From contig NZ_JQNJ01000001.1 of NCBI RefSeq assembly GCF_000745185.1, positions 1,635,501 through 1,699,500 on the forward strand: a stretch of 64,000 nucleotides of DNA. Reading direction: 5' to 3'. Made by a program: the position numbers and the translations under genes. The DNA comes from Muricauda sp. MAR_2010_75. Lineage in GTDB: Bacteria > Bacteroidota > Bacteroidia > Flavobacteriales > Flavobacteriaceae. Numbering within the stretch: the stretch's first letter is position 1; the number at the start of each line of letters is the position of its first letter. This document shows, in pieces, positions 1 to 8,711 of the stretch. The notes below the pieces were generated by a model. It was not told the DNA's origin. It saw only the letters and a list, made by a program, of their open reading frames with translations, and did no database searches.

Positions 1-585
1 TTTGATGGAACTGATTTGGATCAATGGATTAGTACAAACGATAGTACTTCCGCCAAATGGACGGTGAACAAGGATGGTAGCATGACGGTAAAAAACAGAA
101 CCGGAGACATCCAGACCAAACAAAATTTTGGCAGTATTCAACTTCATATTGAATGGAAGTCCCCTGCCGAAATACAGGGTGAAAATCAAAGTAGGGGCAA
201 TAGCGGTGTCTTTCTTTCGGGATTGTACGAAGTACAAGTTTTGGACAACAATAATAATGACACTTACGTGAACGGTCAGGTTGGCTCCATTTACAAACAA
301 CACACCCCATTGGCGATGGCTTCAGTTCCAACAGGGGAGTGGAACACCTATGATATCATTTATCATGCGCCCGTGTTTGAGAAAGGTCAAAAAATCAAGT
401 CCGGAACGCTTACGGTGATTCATAATGGTGTGCTTATCCAGGATCATGTGGAAATCAAAGGGACAACACCCTACATTGGTTGGCCCAAGAACCCGATTCA
501 TGGAGATGGACCGCTTCGACTTCAAGACCATGGCGATAACAGTCGGGTAAGCTTTAGAAACATTTGGGTACGGGAACTGGATTAA
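1..585 (+). CDS. DUF1080 (3-keto-disaccharide hydrolase-like) protein, 3' end
   Basis: The reading frame is open from base 1, so the gene begins outside the window; a TTG at 16 is internal. The first residues (FDGTDLDQW) match the typical beginning of a DUF1080 domain, a concanavalin-like beta-sandwich found in secreted Bacteroidota proteins and in 3-keto-glycoside hydrolases. Further typical pieces are the NSGVFL segment, the EVQVLDN segment that usually carries the catalytic or carbohydrate-facing residues, and the C-terminal end SFRNIWVREL. About 194 residues are visible, close to a whole domain, so only a signal peptide or a preceding domain is probably missing. It probably acts in the periplasm or outside the cell on a sugar; the substrate cannot be told. 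The next gene starts 85 bp downstream and is unrelated. Confidence 0.85.
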   Translation, partial: FDGTDLDQWISTNDSTSAKWTVNKDGSMTVKNRTGDIQTKQNFGSIQLHIEWKSPAEIQGENQSRGNSGVFLSGLYEVQVLDNNNNDTYVNGQVGSIYKQHTPLAMASVPTGEWNTYDIIYHAPVFEKGQKIKSGTLTVIHNGVLIQDHVEIKGTTPYIGWPKNPIHGDGPLRLQDHGDNSRVSFRNIWVRELD

Positions 586-643
586 TTTTCTAGCCTTATA
601 ATTCCACTTTCATGAAGGTCAAGGGGCCAAAAGCTATTTTGGT

Positions 644-651
644 TACCTTTG
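644..651 (+). promoter_or_regulatory. Candidate -7 box of the yicC operon
   Basis: TACCTTTG fits the Bacteroidota sigma-A -7 consensus TAnnTTTG exactly and lies 19 bp before the ATG of the YicC gene. No clear TTG -33 element stands at the usual 17-23 bp distance. The 85-bp gap between the DUF1080 gene and yicC otherwise holds nothing recognisable. Confidence 0.4.
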
Positions 652-670
652 GCTAAATATCTATTTCTAT

Positions 671-1528
671 ATGATTCAATCCATGACCGGTTTTGGGAAG
701 CATGTGGCGCAGCTTCCATCCAAGAAAATTACTGTAGAGCTCAAATCCCTCAACAGTAAAAGTTTGGATATCAATGCCAGAATTCCACAATCGTATCGCG
801 AAAAGGAATTGGAGCTTCGTAAAATGATAGCTGATGTGCTGGTGCGCGGCAAGGTGGACTTGGGGCTTTATGTGGAGATTACGGGAGAAGAAACCACAGC
901 CGAGGTCAATAAGGGTGTGGTTAAAAATTACATGGAACAATTGGCACAAATTGCCAAAGGCGATGACTTAAAGTTGCTTGAATTGGCATTACGTATGCCC
1001 GACACCCTTAAAACAGACAAGGACGATATTGATGAAACCGAGTATGAGGCCATAAAAGAGTCTATGAAACAGGCCCTTTCTGAAATATCAGCATTTAGGA
1101 GCGAAGAGGGGAAGGTGTTGGAGCAGGATTTTGTAGAACGCCTGAAAAAATTGACCTCGCTGCTCGATGAGGTCAATGCCATGGACCCAGAACGTTTGGC
1201 CACAGTACGGGAACGCTTGGAAAAGGCCGTGGCCGATCTTAAGGTTGAACTGGATGAAAACCGGTTTGAACAGGAGTTGATCTACTATTTGGAGAAGTAC
1301 GATGTTACTGAAGAGAAAGTACGCTTGGCCAATCACTTGAATTATTTTGAAACCACCTTGAAATCCGATGACTCCAATGGGAAAAAATTAGGGTTCATTG
1401 CCCAGGAAATAGGTCGGGAGATCAATACCATCGGTTCAAAAGCCAATTACGCGCCCATGCAGCAATTGGTGGTGCAGATGAAGGATGAATTGGAAAAAAT
1501 CAAGGAACAAATGCTCAATGTACTATGA
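671..1528 (+). CDS. yicC: YicC/YloC-family endoribonuclease
   Basis: This is a 285-residue protein, the usual length for the family. The N-terminus MIQSMTGFG is the family hallmark, followed by the VELKSLNSKSLD segment, and the C-terminus contains the conserved GKKLGFIAQEIGREINTIGSKAN block. YicC proteins are cytoplasmic stress-related endoribonucleases; in E. coli the protein promotes decay of a small RNA. The gene overlaps gmk by 4 bp (ATGA), and the yicC-gmk pairing is widespread in bacteria, so the two are very likely co-transcribed and translationally coupled. The start is the ATG at 671, because the family motif begins directly there. Confidence 0.95.
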   Translation: MIQSMTGFGKHVAQLPSKKITVELKSLNSKSLDINARIPQSYREKELELRKMIADVLVRGKVDLGLYVEITGEETTAEVNKGVVKNYMEQLAQIAKGDDLKLLELALRMPDTLKTDKDDIDETEYEAIKESMKQALSEISAFRSEEGKVLEQDFVERLKKLTSLLDEVNAMDPERLATVRERLEKAVADLKVELDENRFEQELIYYLEKYDVTEEKVRLANHLNYFETTLKSDDSNGKKLGFIAQEIGREINTIGSKANYAPMQQLVVQMKDELEKIKEQMLNVL

Positions 1529-2124
1529 CAAAGGGTGGTAAACTTATTATTTTTTCGGCACCTTCGGGTAGTGGAAAAACTACCATTGTCAAGTATTTGC
1601 TGGACCAGCCCGAACTGAATCTGGCCTTTTCCATTTCGGCCACTTCCAGACCGCGAAGGGGAAAGGAAAAGAATGGGGTAAACTATTACTTTATGTCCAT
1701 TTCCGAGTTTAAAAAGCACATTAAACAGGGCGATTTTCTGGAGTGGGAAGAAGTGTATCGCGATAACTTTTATGGCACCCTAAAAAGTGAGGTGGAACGC
1801 CTTTGGGCCGAAGGAAAAAATGTGATTTTTGATATTGATGTTTCCGGGGGGCTCCGAATCAAAAAGAAGTTTCCAGAGGAGACTTTGGCCGTTTTTGTGA
1901 AACCGCCCAGTGTGGATGAGTTAAAAATCCGGTTGAAGAAGCGCAGCACCGAAAGCGACGATAAAATCAACATGCGAATTGCAAAAGCATCCGTGGAATT
2001 GGCCACGGCTCCCCAGTTCGATAAAATCATTAAAAACTATGATTTGGATGTCGCCCTAAAGGAAGCCCACGCCTTGGTGGCCGATTTCGTTGGCACCAAA
2101 ACCCCGGACTCAAAAGAAGATTAG
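1525..2124 (+). CDS. gmk: Guanylate kinase
   Basis: Cytoplasmic enzyme that phosphorylates GMP to GDP with ATP. The 199 residues match the usual 190-210. The P-loop SGSGKTT lies near residue 12, followed by the GMP-binding region (SATSRPRRGKEKNGVNYYF) and the FDIDVSGG segment, which replaces the more common DIDVQGA. The lid region contains RLKKRSTESDD. The gene overlaps yicC by 4 bp and is followed by nadD after 4 bp, giving a tight nucleotide/NAD operon. No odd features were seen. Confidence 0.97.
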   Translation: MTKGGKLIIFSAPSGSGKTTIVKYLLDQPELNLAFSISATSRPRRGKEKNGVNYYFMSISEFKKHIKQGDFLEWEEVYRDNFYGTLKSEVERLWAEGKNVIFDIDVSGGLRIKKKFPEETLAVFVKPPSVDELKIRLKKRSTESDDKINMRIAKASVELATAPQFDKIIKNYDLDVALKEAHALVADFVGTKTPDSKED

Positions 2125-2128
2125 CACC

Positions 2129-2713
2129 ATGAAAAAGGTAGGGCTCTTCTTTGGAACATTCAACCCTATTCACATTGGCCATTTGGTGATAGCCAATCAT
2201 CTGGTGGAATTCTCAGATTTGGATGAAGTTTGGTTTGTTATTACCCCACAAAGCCCTTTCAAGACCAAACAATCTTTGTTGGACGACCATCATCGCTACC
2301 AAATGGTGTTTGAGGCGGTACAGGATTACCCCAAATTAAAGCCCAGTAAGATTGAGTTTGATCTACCGCAGCCCAATTATACCATTAACACCTTGGTGCA
2401 CTTGGATGAGAGCTATGGGAAAGGCCATCAATTTTCACTGATTATGGGAGAGGATAACCTGAAAAGTTTCCACAAGTGGAAAAATTATGAAACCATCTTG
2501 GAACATTATTCCATATATGTGTATCCCAGAATTTCTGAGGGAAAAATAGAACACCGGTTCGAGGGTCATCCAAAAATTGCTAAGGTCAACGCACCCATAA
2601 TGGAGATTTCATCCACATTTATTCGAGAGGAACATAAAAAGGGGAAAAACATAAGACCTTTACTTCCTTATACCGTTTGGAAATATATGGATGAAATGAA
2701 TTTTTATAGGTAG
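2129..2713 (+). CDS. nadD: Nicotinate-nucleotide adenylyltransferase
   Basis: Forms deamido-NAD from nicotinate mononucleotide and ATP in NAD synthesis. The 194-residue protein begins MKKVGLFFGTFNPIHIGHL, which holds the nucleotidyltransferase GxFxPxHxGH motif. The second signature ISSTFIR lies near the C-terminus. An upstream in-frame start at 2090 would lie inside gmk and add 13 non-homologous residues, so the ATG at 2129, only 4 bp after the gmk stop, is preferred. It is the last gene of the yicC-gmk-nadD operon and faces a convergent gene 14 bp further on. Confidence 0.96.
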   Translation: MKKVGLFFGTFNPIHIGHLVIANHLVEFSDLDEVWFVITPQSPFKTKQSLLDDHHRYQMVFEAVQDYPKLKPSKIEFDLPQPNYTINTLVHLDESYGKGHQFSLIMGEDNLKSFHKWKNYETILEHYSIYVYPRISEGKIEHRFEGHPKIAKVNAPIMEISSTFIREEHKKGKNIRPLLPYTVWKYMDEMNFYR

Positions 2714-2727
2714 GTAAGTTCTTTTGA

Positions 2728-3435
2728 CTAAGACTTCGTCAAAATATCAGTTCCCAAGTATTTGTTGTCCTTGTTCATGTACCACGCCCGTGTTTTGGGC
2801 ATTTTAATACCGTTTATTTCCTCCAAGCCTTCCAAAAGGATGTATTCCCCATCATTTTTGCTTTCGTCATGGTAAAATTGATACACTTCCATGGCATAGG
2901 TATTCGGGTCAAAATAGAAATACCAGACGTCGCTGCCCACATTCTTATCGTAAGAGACCTTCAACACCAAATATTCCTTTCCTTTAAAGGTCTTCTTTTG
3001 CACTTTATCCTCCAAAAGGGTTCCAGGGTCCTTCAGTTTCATGGGGAGTCCATAGAGGTAGGTGTAATAGTTTTTCATCATCTCTCCACGCTCACAAGTG
3101 AGCCTGTAGTTCTTTCGATGTTCTTCACTTATTTCCGTCGAGCCATTGAGTGTTGTTGAACAGTTTCCTTTGTCAAAGGTATAAGTATAGGAATCACCAT
3201 CCTTCTTCACCAAGAGATTGAACTGTTGTTTTGGAATATTAATGGCAATGGTACTCAACCGGTCACTGGAGTTGGGACTTCTCATAAGTACCTTGAACTC
3301 GCCATCAAAGGTTTTCCAATTCCCGTTCGGGTCGTGAAACGCAATGGTTTTGTCCAAAAGCTGTTCGGCGGTAATACCCTGGGCCAGTGAAAGGTTGCCA
3401 AGGCATAGGGCCAACAATAAAATAAAGTAGCGCAT
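2728..3435 (-). CDS. DUF6503-family secreted protein
   Basis: The 235-residue protein starts MRYFILLLALCLGNLSLAQ, a clear signal peptide ending in AQ, so it is periplasmic or envelope-located. The body (LLDKTIAFHDPNG, then repeated beta-rich segments with FDGEF, YLVLKVSY, DVWYFYFDPNTY) resembles the DUF6503 family of Bacteroidota, which looks like an outer-membrane lipoprotein-sorting (LolA-like) fold. No function is established. An in-frame start 30 bp upstream would overlap the PiT gene and precede the signal peptide, so the ATG at 3435 is chosen. It follows the phosphate transporter by 19 bp and is probably in its operon. Confidence 0.75.
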   Translation of the reverse strand: MRYFILLLALCLGNLSLAQGITAEQLLDKTIAFHDPNGNWKTFDGEFKVLMRSPNSSDRLSTIAINIPKQQFNLLVKKDGDSYTYTFDKGNCSTTLNGSTEISEEHRKNYRLTCERGEMMKNYYTYLYGLPMKLKDPGTLLEDKVQKKTFKGKEYLVLKVSYDKNVGSDVWYFYFDPNTYAMEVYQFYHDESKNDGEYILLEGLEEINGIKMPKTRAWYMNKDNKYLGTDILTKS

Positions 3436-3454
3436 AGAAACAAAAGTAAGCAAT

Positions 3455-5737
3455 CTACTTGTCATTCTGCTTCTCTATACGCGCGGGCTCCACGGTACTG
3501 TCATGCTCAGAATAATAGAGCTCCAATAGTTTTATGGTGGCTTTTACCATATCCTTGCTCTCCGTGAGCAATGAAAAGTACAACGTGGTATTCTTTGGAC
3601 TGGTTTCTTCGGTTCTGGTCCGGGCCACCTGTTTTTCCACTTTGTCCGAAATCAAATCAAAATATTGGTCCTTGTCATTTAAGATGCTGGCAATATTCTC
3701 AAAAGATTTTTTACTGAAAGTTTCAGTGGTCTTGCCGAACAAACCCTCCAGAAGATGGTCTAGATCCTTAAGCTCTTTAATTTGGTTGTACTTCAACTTT
3801 TTGTGATTATTGCGCACATGGGTATAGCTTACTTTGGAAATGTACTCCAAGGATTGGGTAAAATCCTGGAGAACGCCCAATAAGGTGATATAAAAATTAC
3901 TGGCCCCTCCCACACTGGATTCATCCAAATTTTTGATGAAGTAATACAGGTTGTTTTTGAGACCATCCACTTCCTTGGACAGCTTTTTAATCCCCTTGTT
4001 GTTCTTTTTCAAGGCTTCAAGATCGTGCTTGGCCAGTCCATTGATGGCACCGGTATATATCTTATTGCTTCTTTTTACAACGCTGGCGATGTTAGTGGCA
4101 CTTTCTTCAATGACCCCTTGTATGGAACTACTCTCGGCCTTTCTTAAAATGTCCTCAACCTTGGTTTCCACTTTTTTACGGGTATGGCTCAAATAATTTC
4201 TGACCAAAAGAACCCCGGCAAAGAACAAAAGTGCCAGAAGAGCTATAAAACCGCCAATGTGAAGTAAATACGCAATAGTGGCGGCAGCTACAAAAGCGGA
4301 AATGGCCGTAAAGAACCAACCTCCGATTACATTGAGTACACCGGCTACCCGGTATACGGCACTTTCCGAACCCCATGCCCTATCAGCCAACGAACTTCCC
4401 ATAGCTACCATAAAAGTGACGTAGGTGGTGGACAAAGGTAATTTCATGGATGTGGCCACAGAAATAAGTACACTGGCCACCATTAGGTTAACAGAAGCCC
4501 TTACCATATCAAAAGCTGGTAAATCCTGTACCTTGCCTTTTGGAACATATTGGTTGGGTTTGGTGAGTCTTCCCAAAACCCGACTCCTAAGTCCATTCGG
4601 AACGGCATTGCCCAAACTGTCAAATGCTGTCATTGAGAACTTTACAATTTGGCGTGAAAGAAAATTGGGTTGAAAGCGTTCTTCCCCTTCCCCTTCACGG
4701 GCAAGGTTGATTTCAGTTTCAGTTACGTAACGTGCCTTGGTGGACAACCAAAGGGTTATGATCATCACGATTCCAGAAATCAACAGTAAATAAGTGGGCG
4801 TGTGAACAGCCGCAGTCAGTCCACTCATGGAATATTCAGAAGCTGCCACGCCAGAAGCCTGCCAATCCTGAAAGGATTGCCATGCAGCAATGGGCACACC
4901 TATAAAGTTTACCAAATCGTTGCCAGCAAAGGCCATGGCCAATGCAAATGTTCCCAAAGTAATGATGATTTTATAGATGTTAAGTTTAAAAGTGGTGGTA
5001 AGTACCAAAGAAACAATCACCCAAAAGATAAAATTACCCAGTAAAAAAAGCTCAGGTTGTGTGTTGGCAATCTCGGTTAGCGCTCCATCAAACAAGTTGG
5101 CACTCTTTAATCCTTTTACCAAGATAAAATGGATGATTGCGGTAATGGCTAATCCACCAAAAACGGAACCAATCCATTTGGGTTGCTCATTGAACCGGAA
5201 GGAAATCAATAGTCGGGATAAAAATTGAACAACCGCCCCAATAGTAAATGCAATGGCGACGGACAGCAAGATTCCCAAAATAATTTCGGTGGCCTTGCCT
5301 GTATTGATATAGCTTCCCAAGGCTTCAAATCCACCTCCGGTGCCAGAAACCTTTATCAACGCCATGGCCACGGCCGCTCCCAATAATTCAAAAACGATGG
5401 AAACCGTAGTGGAGGTGGGCATGCCCAGTGTGTTGAAAAAATCCAACAGCAGTACATCTGTTATCATTACGGCCATGAAAATGATCATGATCTCTGCAAA
5501 AACGAATTCAGAAGGGTTAAAAATACCTTTTCGGGCCACTTCCATCATACCACTGGATGACATTGCACCCAAGGCAATACCAATACTGGCCACTATCATT
5601 ATAGTTTTAAAGGAAATAGCTTTTGATCCCAGTGCAGAATTAAGGAAATTTACGGCATCATTGCTGACACCTACGACCAAATCGGTAATGGCCAAAACTG
5701 CCAGGGCAACCATTATTACGAGGTAAATATTATCCAT
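3455..5737 (-). CDS. PiT-family inorganic phosphate transporter with C-terminal PhoU-like domain
   Basis: This 760-residue inner-membrane protein has about ten hydrophobic segments in two homologous halves. Each half carries a PiT signature: GVSNDAVNFLNSALGSKA near residue 23 and AGNDLVNFIGVP near 270. A further helix pair reads LPLSTTYVTFMVAMGSSLADRAWG. After about residue 520 the chain becomes soluble and helical (VEDILRKAES to the end) and resembles a PhoU/DUF47-type helical bundle, so regulation of transport by the fused domain is plausible. PiT proteins import phosphate with a cation. The neighbouring phosphate-type porin gene upstream supports this substrate. Candidate 11-bp phased operator units precede the gene. 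Confidence 0.93.
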   Translation of the reverse strand: MDNIYLVIMVALAVLAITDLVVGVSNDAVNFLNSALGSKAISFKTIMIVASIGIALGAMSSSGMMEVARKGIFNPSEFVFAEIMIIFMAVMITDVLLLDFFNTLGMPTSTTVSIVFELLGAAVAMALIKVSGTGGGFEALGSYINTGKATEIILGILLSVAIAFTIGAVVQFLSRLLISFRFNEQPKWIGSVFGGLAITAIIHFILVKGLKSANLFDGALTEIANTQPELFLLGNFIFWVIVSLVLTTTFKLNIYKIIITLGTFALAMAFAGNDLVNFIGVPIAAWQSFQDWQASGVAASEYSMSGLTAAVHTPTYLLLISGIVMIITLWLSTKARYVTETEINLAREGEGEERFQPNFLSRQIVKFSMTAFDSLGNAVPNGLRSRVLGRLTKPNQYVPKGKVQDLPAFDMVRASVNLMVASVLISVATSMKLPLSTTYVTFMVAMGSSLADRAWGSESAVYRVAGVLNVIGGWFFTAISAFVAAATIAYLLHIGGFIALLALLFFAGVLLVRNYLSHTRKKVETKVEDILRKAESSSIQGVIEESATNIASVVKRSNKIYTGAINGLAKHDLEALKKNNKGIKKLSKEVDGLKNNLYYFIKNLDESSVGGASNFYITLLGVLQDFTQSLEYISKVSYTHVRNNHKKLKYNQIKELKDLDHLLEGLFGKTTETFSKKSFENIASILNDKDQYFDLISDKVEKQVARTRTEETSPKNTTLYFSLLTESKDMVKATIKLLELYYSEHDSTVEPARIEKQNDK

Positions 5738-5762
5738 AGTTAATACTTCAGAAAAAATTGTT

Positions 5763-5806
5763 CAAATATCTTGATAATGACCAATGCATAAGTTATGTTA
5801 AGGTTA
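5763..5806 (-). promoter_or_regulatory. Candidate promoter and 11-bp phased operator of the PiT gene
   Basis: Read on the plus strand, TGCATAAGTTA (5785-5795) is followed directly by TGTTAAGGTTA (5796-5806): two 11-bp units, each beginning TG and ending GTTA. On the minus strand a near-consensus -7 box, GATATTTG (5770-5763), lies 14 bp downstream of them and 25 bp before the start codon. The arrangement recalls the 11-bp direct repeats bound by PhoB-type regulators. The units are few, so this remains a candidate. Confidence 0.35.
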
Positions 5807-5810
5807 TCTT

Positions 5811-7022
5811 TTAAAGGTGAACCTCCATTTGTAAACGCCACATCAATTCATCAACGCCATTGTTTAAAGTTAAGTAACTTAAATCGGTTTGCACCTTTAA
5901 TTTATGTCCTACCATATATTTTGAAACTCCCAAAGTATATTGTTGTTCACGTTCCTTTCCTGTTATCGCTTCATTTAAGTGAATATTTGTAAACCGTCCG
6001 GAAACCTCCCAATTATTTTTAAAAAGATATCCGGTTTGCAGGTTTAGCCCATTACCAACCTGTACCACATCCCCGGTTTCGGTGCCATCCGAATTTAGTG
6101 CAATGGGACTGTCCGCATCACGATTGGCGTATTCGCCCATAAATGAGAATCCATTGTATTTCAACATAAAATCTACAAATGCAGTGGATATATCTGTTTG
6201 GTACAGCCCCACATCATTGAACATATAACTGCCCATATTACTTCTGGTTTTCACGGCATCTTTGTTAATATCATAGGTAGCACCGAGCATCAGTTTCACG
6301 GTTTTTTCCCTTTGAAGGTCGGCCCCAACGTAATCCCCTTTTGAAGCAAACTTGCCAAATGGCAGTAATTCCAATCGGGTGGTATATTGGTGACCGCCCA
6401 GATTGCCTTCGGTAATATTTCTGCCCTCGCCTTGTGAGAAGGCAAATTTTTCCCGTACCAACATCTTCTTGCCCAATATAAAATGGTGCCTTAACTGAAA
6501 CCCCATGTCGCGATCAATGTTGAACCTACTATTGAGTAGGGAGCGGTCTACCTGTTGCAAATTTGCGGATGAAATGACCCTTTCTATATTGCCCGGTAGT
6601 TTGGTTTGTCCAAACCAGAGTACAAAATTTTGATAGAAGTTCCATTTAACCACCGCGTCCAAAATATATCTGGGTGTATTTCTGGTGAACTGGGACCCCC
6701 CCGAAACATCGCGGTTGGAGAGCCCAATCTCAATTTTGTATTGCAATTTTGGTGAATGGACGAAACCATCAAATTTTAATCGTGCCCTACGGACCAAGAA
6801 GTTTTGCTCTGGATTTCCATACCCTTCATCATCCTTGCTCCAGCTTGAAATGGATAAAAGTTGCATTCTTGCTCCTACCTTTGCAGACCAAGTACTGTCC
6901 TTGCCAATAAGGTTCAGTAAGCCGTTGCCAAAAGTTGAAGTTTGAAGTTCCTGTGAATAAGAAAAAGGCACACAAAGAAAAATAAAGAAAAACCCATAAA
7001 GGGCTAACTTTTTGAAATTCAT
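5811..7022 (-). CDS. Phosphate-selective porin-type outer-membrane protein (OprO/OprP-like)
   Basis: The 403-residue protein begins MNFKKLALYGFFFIFLCV, a signal peptide, and continues as alternating amphipathic beta-strands through to an aromatic C-terminal strand. Motifs such as LVRRARLKFDGFVHSPKLQYKIE and GFSFMGEYANRD are typical of OprO/OprP-like 16-strand porins, which pass phosphate or polyphosphate through the outer membrane. Its place 73 bp upstream of the PiT gene on the same strand fits joint phosphate uptake. An in-frame start 36 bp upstream is rejected because it would put hydrophilic residues before the signal peptide. Confidence 0.85.
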   Translation of the reverse strand: MNFKKLALYGFFFIFLCVPFSYSQELQTSTFGNGLLNLIGKDSTWSAKVGARMQLLSISSWSKDDEGYGNPEQNFLVRRARLKFDGFVHSPKLQYKIEIGLSNRDVSGGSQFTRNTPRYILDAVVKWNFYQNFVLWFGQTKLPGNIERVISSANLQQVDRSLLNSRFNIDRDMGFQLRHHFILGKKMLVREKFAFSQGEGRNITEGNLGGHQYTTRLELLPFGKFASKGDYVGADLQREKTVKLMLGATYDINKDAVKTRSNMGSYMFNDVGLYQTDISTAFVDFMLKYNGFSFMGEYANRDADSPIALNSDGTETGDVVQVGNGLNLQTGYLFKNNWEVSGRFTNIHLNEAITGKEREQQYTLGVSKYMVGHKLKVQTDLSYLTLNNGVDELMWRLQMEVHL

Positions 7023-7059
7023 TACGGTACTAGTTTTTGTCGCCGCAAAGAACAGCATC

Positions 7060-7095
7060 CAATGTTAAGATAACGTTTCTTTTATGTTATTTTAA
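7060..7095 (-). promoter_or_regulatory. Candidate promoter and 11-bp phased operator of the porin gene
   Basis: Read on the plus strand, TGTTAAGATAA (7063-7073), CGTTTCTTTTA (7074-7084) and TGTTATTTTAA (7085-7095) make three 11-bp units, the outer two nearly identical in form. On the minus strand, TAACATTG (7067-7060) is one mismatch from the -7 consensus and about 38 bp before the start codon. Overlap of the repeats with the core promoter would suit an activator of the PhoB type. Confidence 0.35.
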
Positions 7096-7110
7096 GGAAG
7101 TATTATCGAC

Positions 7111-7141
7111 AAAAAAAAAGGGCTACCTGAAAAGGTAGCCC
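7111..7141 (-). terminator. Rho-independent terminator, minus-strand direction
   Basis: A perfect 9-bp stem (GGGCTACCT at 7120-7128 with AGGTAGCCC at 7133-7141, 4-nt loop) is flanked by nine As at 7111-7119. On the minus strand these become the U-tract, so the terminator works leftward. No minus-strand gene ends directly before it: upstream lies a 210-bp gap and then dgt on the other strand. It may stop antisense read-through from the dxs operon or end a short RNA. Confidence 0.8.
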
Positions 7142-7352
7142 CTAGGATTTCGAAGAATAGTCGACAAAAACTAATATCCGTAAAGAAATCCTTAAATAGA
7201 CCCCAAAAGTGGTTGCTGGATATTTCTTAACCGTAATGTTAAGTTTAAGTAATCATTAAAACTTCTAATATTGTGGAAGATAGCGGTGATACTCTTTCTT
7301 TCTTTTGAGTTGATAAAGGTTGATCGTATATTGCGCTTCAAATTGACTGCGA
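7142..7352. other. Non-coding region between porin terminator and dgt
   Basis: No coding sequence was found on either strand in this stretch, which together with the porin leader makes a 330-bp gap. It holds CTTAAC (7226-7231) and GTTAAG (7238-7243), an inverted repeat with a 6-bp spacer, of which TGTTAAGTTTA (7237-7247) resembles the units seen in front of the phosphate genes. The dgt promoter must lie here but no strong -7 match was seen. Confidence 0.4.
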
Positions 7353-8711
7353 ATGGAATGGGAACAGCTACTTTCCTTAAAACGACAAGGAGACACCTAT
7401 AAACGGCTCCGCAAGGAACAGGAAGAGACCCGTTTGGGCTTTGAGGTGGATTATGACCGCATCATTTTTTCCTCGGCATTTAGAAGCCTTCAAGACAAGA
7501 CCCAAGTGGTACCCATGCCCATAAGCGTAGGTTCCAACAAGGATTTTGTGCACACCAGGCTTACCCACAGTTTAGAGGTTTCCGTTGTGGGCCGGAGTTT
7601 GGGAAGGACTGCTGGACAACAAATTTTGTCCAAATATCCGTATTTGGCTGATGTCCATGGCTATCACTTCAACGATTTTGGGGCCATAGTGGCCGCTGCG
7701 GCCCTGGCCCATGATATTGGCAATCCTCCTTTTGGCCATAGCGGGGAAAAGGCCATTGGCAATTATTACAAACAAGGAAACGGTAAAAGCTACAAAGCAT
7801 CACTATCCCCAGAGGAATACCAAGATTTGGTGGATTTTGAGGGAAATGCCAATGGATTCAAATTGTTGACCGAGGCTAGGGAAGGGGTTCCCGGAGGGCT
7901 ACGGTTGAGCTACGCCACGTTAGGCGCTTTTATGAAATACCCTAAGGCTTCATTGCCTAAAAAACCATCCAAGCACATAGCGGATAAAAAATTTGGTTTT
8001 TTTCAATCGGAAAAGGATTTCTTTAGGGAAGTTGTGGAAGAAATAGGCTTGGCACCCAACCCCTCCAATCCCGGGAATGGATTTTTTAGGCACCCCTTGA
8101 CCTATTTGGTGGAAGCTGCGGATGATATTTGTTACACCATCATAGATTTTGAGGACGGGATTAATTTGGGACTTATTCCAGAGGAATATGCATTGGAGTA
8201 CTTGATCAATTTGGTGCGGGAAAACATCAACACCAAAAAGTACAATGCCATGACCCATTCCAGTGACCGATTGAGCTATTTGCGGGCATTGGCCATCAAC
8301 ACCTTGATTAGGGACGCCGTTGATGTCTTTGTGCAGAACGAAACGAAAATTCTTAAAGGGGAATTTGATTCAGCTTTATTGGACAAAGGAAAGTATCAGG
8401 CGCAGGTAGAGGATATCATAAAACTTAGCGTTGAAAAAATATATCAATCCACAGAGGTGGTGGATAAAGAGTTGGCAGGTTATCGAATAATTTCAGATTT
8501 GCTGGACATCTACACTACGGCATTGATCAATACTAAAGAAGGGAATGCCAGTAATTATGATCGCTTGCTGATCAAAAGCTTGCCCGAAAATTACAGGAAT
8601 GCGGACACCTCGATCTACAAAATCTTGTTGGACACCAGTTGTTTTGTGGCCAGTTTATCGGACAGTGCTGCGGTGCACATCCATGATAAATTAACGGGGC
8701 GGAAAATCTAG
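7353..8711 (+). CDS. dgt: dGTP triphosphohydrolase (HD-domain dNTPase)
   Basis: The 452-residue cytoplasmic protein hydrolyses dGTP (or other dNTPs) to the deoxynucleoside and triphosphate. The HD-domain metal ligands are visible: TRLTHSLEV near residue 70 and the LAHDIGNPPFGHSGE segment near 120, followed by VEAADDICYTIIDFEDGI near 260. The family's N-terminal FRSLQDKTQVVP block is present. Length matches the roughly 440-500 residues of the Dgt family. The gene is alone on the plus strand, and its last 4 bp overlap the end of the convergent DUF3078 gene. Confidence 0.95.
   Translation: MEWEQLLSLKRQGDTYKRLRKEQEETRLGFEVDYDRIIFSSAFRSLQDKTQVVPMPISVGSNKDFVHTRLTHSLEVSVVGRSLGRTAGQQILSKYPYLADVHGYHFNDFGAIVAAAALAHDIGNPPFGHSGEKAIGNYYKQGNGKSYKASLSPEEYQDLVDFEGNANGFKLLTEAREGVPGGLRLSYATLGAFMKYPKASLPKKPSKHIADKKFGFFQSEKDFFREVVEEIGLAPNPSNPGNGFFRHPLTYLVEAADDICYTIIDFEDGINLGLIPEEYALEYLINLVRENINTKKYNAMTHSSDRLSYLRALAINTLIRDAVDVFVQNETKILKGEFDSALLDKGKYQAQVEDIIKLSVEKIYQSTEVVDKELAGYRIISDLLDIYTTALINTKEGNASNYDRLLIKSLPENYRNADTSIYKILLDTSCFVASLSDSAAVHIHDKLTGRKI

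Noticed and set aside
7226..7247. Pho-box-like unit upstream of dgt
   Set aside because: Only one good unit (TGTTAAGTTTA) was found without an 11-bp neighbour of the same form, and dgt has no link to phosphate uptake; kept as a note only.
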